A program made the position numbers and the translations under genes. From assembly GCF_003097635.1 (NCBI RefSeq), contig NZ_QCZI01000007.1, forward strand, positions 62,001 through 126,000: a DNA stretch of 64,000 nt, written 5' to 3'. Position 1 is the first letter of the stretch, and each line of letters opens with the position of its first letter. The notes below the pieces were generated by a model that saw nothing but the letters and a program-made list of their open reading frames with translations, was not told the DNA's origin and did no database searches. This document shows, in pieces, positions 60,832 to 64,000 of the stretch. Origin of the DNA: Flavobacterium psychrotolerans. GTDB taxonomy: Bacteria > Bacteroidota > Bacteroidia > Flavobacteriales > Flavobacteriaceae.

Positions 60832-62397
60832 ATGGACAGTACATTATTAATATTTATTACAGGAATCGTTGGCGTTGCAGGTGGTTTTGCCATCTCGAAA
60901 TTCATTGAAAAACGCAACGTTTCCAATTTGATTAAAAACGCTAAAAAAGAAGCGGTATCAATTTTAAAAGAAGCCAATTTCCAGGCCGAAAACACTAAAA
61001 AAGATAAAATTCTTCAAGCAAAAGAAAAATTTATTGAACTAAAAGCGGAGCACGAACAAGTTATTCTTTCCCGAGACAAAAAAGTGGCCGAAGTTGAAAA
61101 AAGGACTAGAGACAAAGAATCTTTGGTTTCCAATGAATTGGCAAAAGCAAAAAAGGTCAACGATGATTTTGAAGCAAAAACTAAGGAATACAATTCTAAA
61201 ATAGAACTTTTAGAAAAGAAACAACACGAGGTAGAGAAAATGCACAAAAGCCAATTAAATCAGTTGGAAGTGCTCTCTGGTTTATCTGCCGAGGATGCCA
61301 AAGAACAACTCATGGAAGGTTTAAAAGCTGAAGCCAAAACAAAGGCAATGGCTCATATTCAAGATACTATTGAGGAAGCCAAACTTACGGCCCAACAAGA
61401 AGCTAAGAAAATCATTATCAATACCATTCAAAGAATTGGAACCGAGGAAGCGGTTGAAAACTGCGTTTCGGTATTTAACATTGAATCAGACGATGTAAAA
61501 GGACGAATCATAGGACGTGAAGGACGAAACATTCGTGCGCTTGAAGCAGCGACTGGTGTAGAGATTATTGTTGACGACACTCCTGAAGCCATTATCCTTT
61601 CTTGTTTTGATCCAGTTCGTAGAGAAATTGCTCGATTATCTTTACACAAATTGGTTACTGACGGAAGAATTCACCCTGCGCGAATTGAAGAAGTGGTTGC
61701 CAAAACTGCCAAACAAATTGACGATGAAATTATTGAAGTGGGTAAACGTACCGTTATCGATTTAGGAATTCACGCTTTACATCCCGAATTGATAAAAGTA
61801 GTAGGAAGAATGAAATACCGTTCTTCATACGGTCAAAACTTATTGCAACACTCGCGTGAAGTTTCTAAATTGTGTGGGATTATGGCTGCTGAATTGGGAT
61901 TGAACGTTAAACTGGCAAAAAGAGCTGGTTTACTTCACGATATTGGTAAAGTCCCAGATACCGAAAGCGACTTACCACACGCATTGTTAGGAATGCAATG
62001 GGCAGAAAAATATGGCGAGAAAGAAGAGGTTTGCAATGCCATTGGAGCCCACCACGACGAAATTGAAATGAAATCGTTATTATCTCCAATAGTTCAGGTT
62101 TGTGATGCCATATCTGGCGCGAGACCGGGCGCGAGACGTCAAGTGTTAGATTCGTATATTCAACGTTTAAAAGACTTAGAAGAAGTCGCTTATGGTTTTA
62201 CAGGCGTTAAAAATGCTTACGCTATTCAGGCCGGTAGAGAATTACGTGTCATTGTAGAAAGCGAAAAAGTATCTGATGATAATGCCGCCAGTCTATCATT
62301 TGAAATTTCACAAAAAATTCAAACCGAAATGACGTATCCCGGACAAGTGAAAGTAACTGTAATAAGAGAAACTAGGGCGGTAAATATAGCCAAGTAA
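60832..62397 (+). CDS. rny: Ribonuclease Y
   Basis: RNase Y is a membrane-bound endoribonuclease that starts mRNA decay. The 521 residues contain all usual parts. They are an N-terminal membrane helix ([20 protein letters not shown]), a long coiled coil (about 30-200), a KH domain with [20 protein letters not shown], and the HD domain with [10 protein letters not shown] and the metal motif [10 protein letters not shown]. The length equals that of Bacillus RNase Y. It is transcribed after the 6S RNA, perhaps from its own promoter. Confidence 0.96.
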   Translation: MDSTLLIFITGIVGVAGGFAISKFIEKRNVSNLIKNAKKEAVSILKEANFQAENTKKDKILQAKEKFIELKAEHEQVILSRDKKVAEVEKRTRDKESLVSNELAKAKKVNDDFEAKTKEYNSKIELLEKKQHEVEKMHKSQLNQLEVLSGLSAEDAKEQLMEGLKAEAKTKAMAHIQDTIEEAKLTAQQEAKKIIINTIQRIGTEEAVENCVSVFNIESDDVKGRIIGREGRNIRALEAATGVEIIVDDTPEAIILSCFDPVRREIARLSLHKLVTDGRIHPARIEEVVAKTAKQIDDEIIEVGKRTVIDLGIHALHPELIKVVGRMKYRSSYGQNLLQHSREVSKLCGIMAAELGLNVKLAKRAGLLHDIGKVPDTESDLPHALLGMQWAEKYGEKEEVCNAIGAHHDEIEMKSLLSPIVQVCDAISGARPGARRQVLDSYIQRLKDLEEVAYGFTGVKNAYAIQAGRELRVIVESEKVSDDNAASLSFEISQKIQTEMTYPGQVKVTVIRETRAVNIAK

Positions 62398-62440
62398 TCC
62401 ATTCTTGTCTTCCAAAAGAGGAAGAAATCTTATATTTGTT

Positions 62441-62479
62441 AAAAAAAATGATTAGCCCCTTAGCTAATCATTTTTTTTT
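62441..62479. terminator. Bidirectional terminator between rny and xerD
   Basis: AAAAAAAATGATTAGCcccttaGCTAATCATTTTTTTTT is a 9-10 bp stem with long A and T tracts. Confidence 0.92.
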
Positions 62480-62498
62480 GACCTCTCCTTCAATAATT

Positions 62499-63395
62499 CT
62501 ATTTTCTCGGATGAAAGGTATTCATTATTTGAGTTAAATGTCGCCTGTCTAAATGCACATAGATTTCTGTAGTAGTAATGGATTCATGCCCGAGCATCAA
62601 TTGTATGGATCGTAGGTCGGCACCGTTCTCCAGAAGATGAGTTGCAAAGGAATGCCTAAAGGTATGAGGGCTAATGGCTTTATTCAAATTTATTTTAAAA
62701 GCCAGCTCCTTGATAATCGTAAAAATCATTGCTCTTGTCAACTGCCTTCCTCTCCTATTCAAGAACACCGTATCTTCATGCCCTTTTTGAATATGAAGAT
62801 TTAAACGAATGGAATCTTTATATATTTCGATATACTTTTGGGTTACTTTACCTATTGGAACAAAACGCTGTTTGTTTCCTTTTCCCGTAATCTTGATAAA
62901 GCCTTCCTTAAAATACAAATCCGATATTTTTAAGGAAACCAGTTCTGAAACCCGAAGCCCACAACCGTAAAGTGTTTCCAGAATGGCACGATTGCGCTCC
63001 CCTTCAGGAGAACTCAAATCAATGGCGGCTATGAGTTGGTCTATTTCCTGAACCGATAATGTGTCTGGAAGTTTTCTACCAATCCTTGGTGCTTCAATTA
63101 ATTCTAAAGGATTATCGGCCCTGTAATCTTCAAAAATCATATAGGAAAAAAAACTTTTCAACCCAGAAATAATTCTTGATTGGGAACGGGCATTCACTTC
63201 TTTAGAAACACTATAAATGAATTGTTGCAGCGTTTCTTCCGAAATTTTAATTGGAGAAATCACTATTTGGTTTTCCTCTAAAAAAAAGCACAATCGCTCC
63301 ACATCGAAAGAATAATTCTCGATAGTATTTTTAGACAAACCGCGTTCAATCTTCAAATAGGATTGATAACTCTTGATGTAAGTTTTCCAGTTCAT
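62499..63395 (-). CDS. xerD: Tyrosine recombinase XerD
   Basis: XerD with its partner resolves chromosome dimers at the dif site. The start at 63395 (MNWKTYIKSYQSYLKIERGL) is preferred over one six codons upstream. The N-terminal SAM-like domain (LSKNTIENYSFDVERLCFFL) is followed by the catalytic domain. Its residues are Arg148 (GCGLRVSELVS), the lysine in ITGKGNKQR, HTFRH, the LGHES histidine and the tyrosine in TTEIYVHL. All are present. The close match over the full 298 residues argues for the housekeeping recombinase, not a phage or element integrase. Confidence 0.92.
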   Translation of the reverse strand: MNWKTYIKSYQSYLKIERGLSKNTIENYSFDVERLCFFLEENQIVISPIKISEETLQQFIYSVSKEVNARSQSRIISGLKSFFSYMIFEDYRADNPLELIEAPRIGRKLPDTLSVQEIDQLIAAIDLSSPEGERNRAILETLYGCGLRVSELVSLKISDLYFKEGFIKITGKGNKQRFVPIGKVTQKYIEIYKDSIRLNLHIQKGHEDTVFLNRRGRQLTRAMIFTIIKELAFKINLNKAISPHTFRHSFATHLLENGADLRSIQLMLGHESITTTEIYVHLDRRHLTQIMNTFHPRK

Positions 63396-63424
63396 TTTAC
63401 AAAGTAAAGACATTTTTGGGCATA

Positions 63425-63453
63425 AAAAAACCTTCCGAAACGGGAAGGTTTAT
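63425..63453 (-). terminator. Terminator of the outer-membrane protein gene
   Basis: AAAACCTTCCCGTTTCGGAAGGTTTTTTT on the minus strand, with an 8-bp stem and T run. It lies just downstream of the stop at 63472. Confidence 0.9.
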
Positions 63454-63471
63454 AATAATTATTTTATAGTA

Positions 63472-64000
63472 TTACAATTTGTAAACCAAACCGAAACTAA
63501 TGCTTCTTAAGTCTAAATCTATACCGAAAGTGCCCGTAGACTTAGCTCCACTTGCATTCGATTTTTCAGTTTGATATCCTAAATTACCATAAGTTGCTTC
63601 CATTGCAAAACATTTAGAAAGAAAATAACTAACCCCAGGTTGTAAACCAATTTCAAAACCATTTAGTTTATCACTACTACTAGGGGCTAATTTGTTTTTT
63701 GAAGAACTGTAATCAAATCCTAAATTAGTAAACACGGAAAATTTATCTGCCGGAGTACAATAGTATCTACCAAAAACGCCCATAGCAAATGTATTCCCAT
63801 CAACTGTGGTAACATTATGATCTTCTACTTTATTTGTAGTAAAACCAAGTCTAGCACCAATAGCAATCTTTTCTGTTACGAAGAAACCAACTTTGGGAGC
63901 GATTTCGAATCCAGATGTTTTGACTTCTGCACTTTTGTCATTCGAGGAACCATACGATACCCCTCCTGAAATAAATAAGTCTCCTTTACCGAAACCTTCT
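63472..64000 (-). CDS. Outer-membrane beta-barrel protein (5' end outside window)
   Basis: The frame stays open to the window edge, so 175 C-terminal codons are visible and the start lies outside. An internal Met at 63783 is not the start, because the frame before it encodes similar strands (FISGGVSYGSSNDKSAEVKT, FEIAPKVGFFVTEKIAIGAR). The pattern is alternating strands with aromatic girdle residues, and the last residues SISFGLVYKL end in a typical barrel signal. It is probably an OmpA-like or OprG-like small barrel (about 8 strands). The function cannot be told. Confidence 0.85.
   Translation of the reverse strand, partial: EGFGKGDLFISGGVSYGSSNDKSAEVKTSGFEIAPKVGFFVTEKIAIGARLGFTTNKVEDHNVTTVDGNTFAMGVFGRYYCTPADKFSVFTNLGFDYSSSKNKLAPSSSDKLNGFEIGLQPGVSYFLSKCFAMEATYGNLGYQTEKSNASGAKSTGTFGIDLDLRSISFGLVYKL

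Noticed and set aside
62499..63395. Possible element integrase
   Set aside because: Full-length match to housekeeping XerD with normal context next to rny; no attachment sites flank it.

Overview
The window comes from an AT-rich member of the Bacteroidota, most likely a Flavobacterium. The evidence is a T9SS type A sorting domain, a SusC-style TonB receptor with a carboxypeptidase-like N-terminal domain, lipoproteins with SCS(K/E)-type lipoboxes, the bacillithiol protein YtxJ, promoters of the form TTG-N19-TAnnTTTG, weak Shine-Dalgarno sequences and several TTG starts. Gene assignments rest on motif and family recognition by eye. No database search was run.

Most of the window is ordinary chromosome. 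Positions 1-16 kb carry the 3' end of a secreted T9SS protein, carB, rpmH, a lytic transglycosylase, mtaB, cvfB, clpB and ytxJ. Between these lie a decayed pirin gene (7.0-7.6 kb) and a lipoprotein gene with a nonsense codon in its signal peptide. Positions 16-20.3 kb carry a DEAD-box helicase whose 3' end is duplicated on both sides of a higBA toxin-antitoxin pair, a GLUG-like lipoprotein, and a repeat-rich gap with a 21-bp tandem array. Positions 20.3-41.9 kb are housekeeping genes: a lactonase, a BatA/VWA protein, a dihydroorotase homologue without its metal ligands, bcp, an endonuclease III without its cluster cysteines, an ECF sigma factor, uvrA, a GlmU-like protein, rpmE2, a glycosyltransferase, a phospho-sugar mutase and an ABC exporter.

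The most interesting part is 41.9-51.3 kb. A leftward locus encodes a 63-residue double-glycine precursor peptide with a seven-cysteine core. It is followed by a TlpA-like thioredoxin, a VKOR-DsbA fusion with a cysteine-less C39-like N-terminus, a DUF6734 protein with a DxD motif, a C39 peptidase/ABC transporter and an HlyD-type adaptor. The parts resemble those of sublancin-type glycocin loci: precursor with an odd cysteine count, thiol oxidoreductases, candidate glycosyltransferase, cleaving exporter. A divergent response regulator is bracketed by two pairs of ACCGTAA sites. Each pair is spaced exactly 22 bp. One pair points toward the peptide gene and the other toward a second 21-bp repeat array. 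The ABC gene carries an in-frame copy of a dispersed genomic repeat.

Positions 51.4-54.9 kb are a decaying accessory patch. It holds an FN3-like orphan gene, an HTH-like protein, a gene split by a palindromic element, and a frameshifted four-helix membrane protein. Positions 54.9-64 kb return to core genes: an EF-hand lipoprotein, a TonB receptor and an M23 peptidase in one operon, then a ZapB-like gene, zapA, a probable 6S RNA, rny, xerD and the 3' part of an outer-membrane barrel gene.
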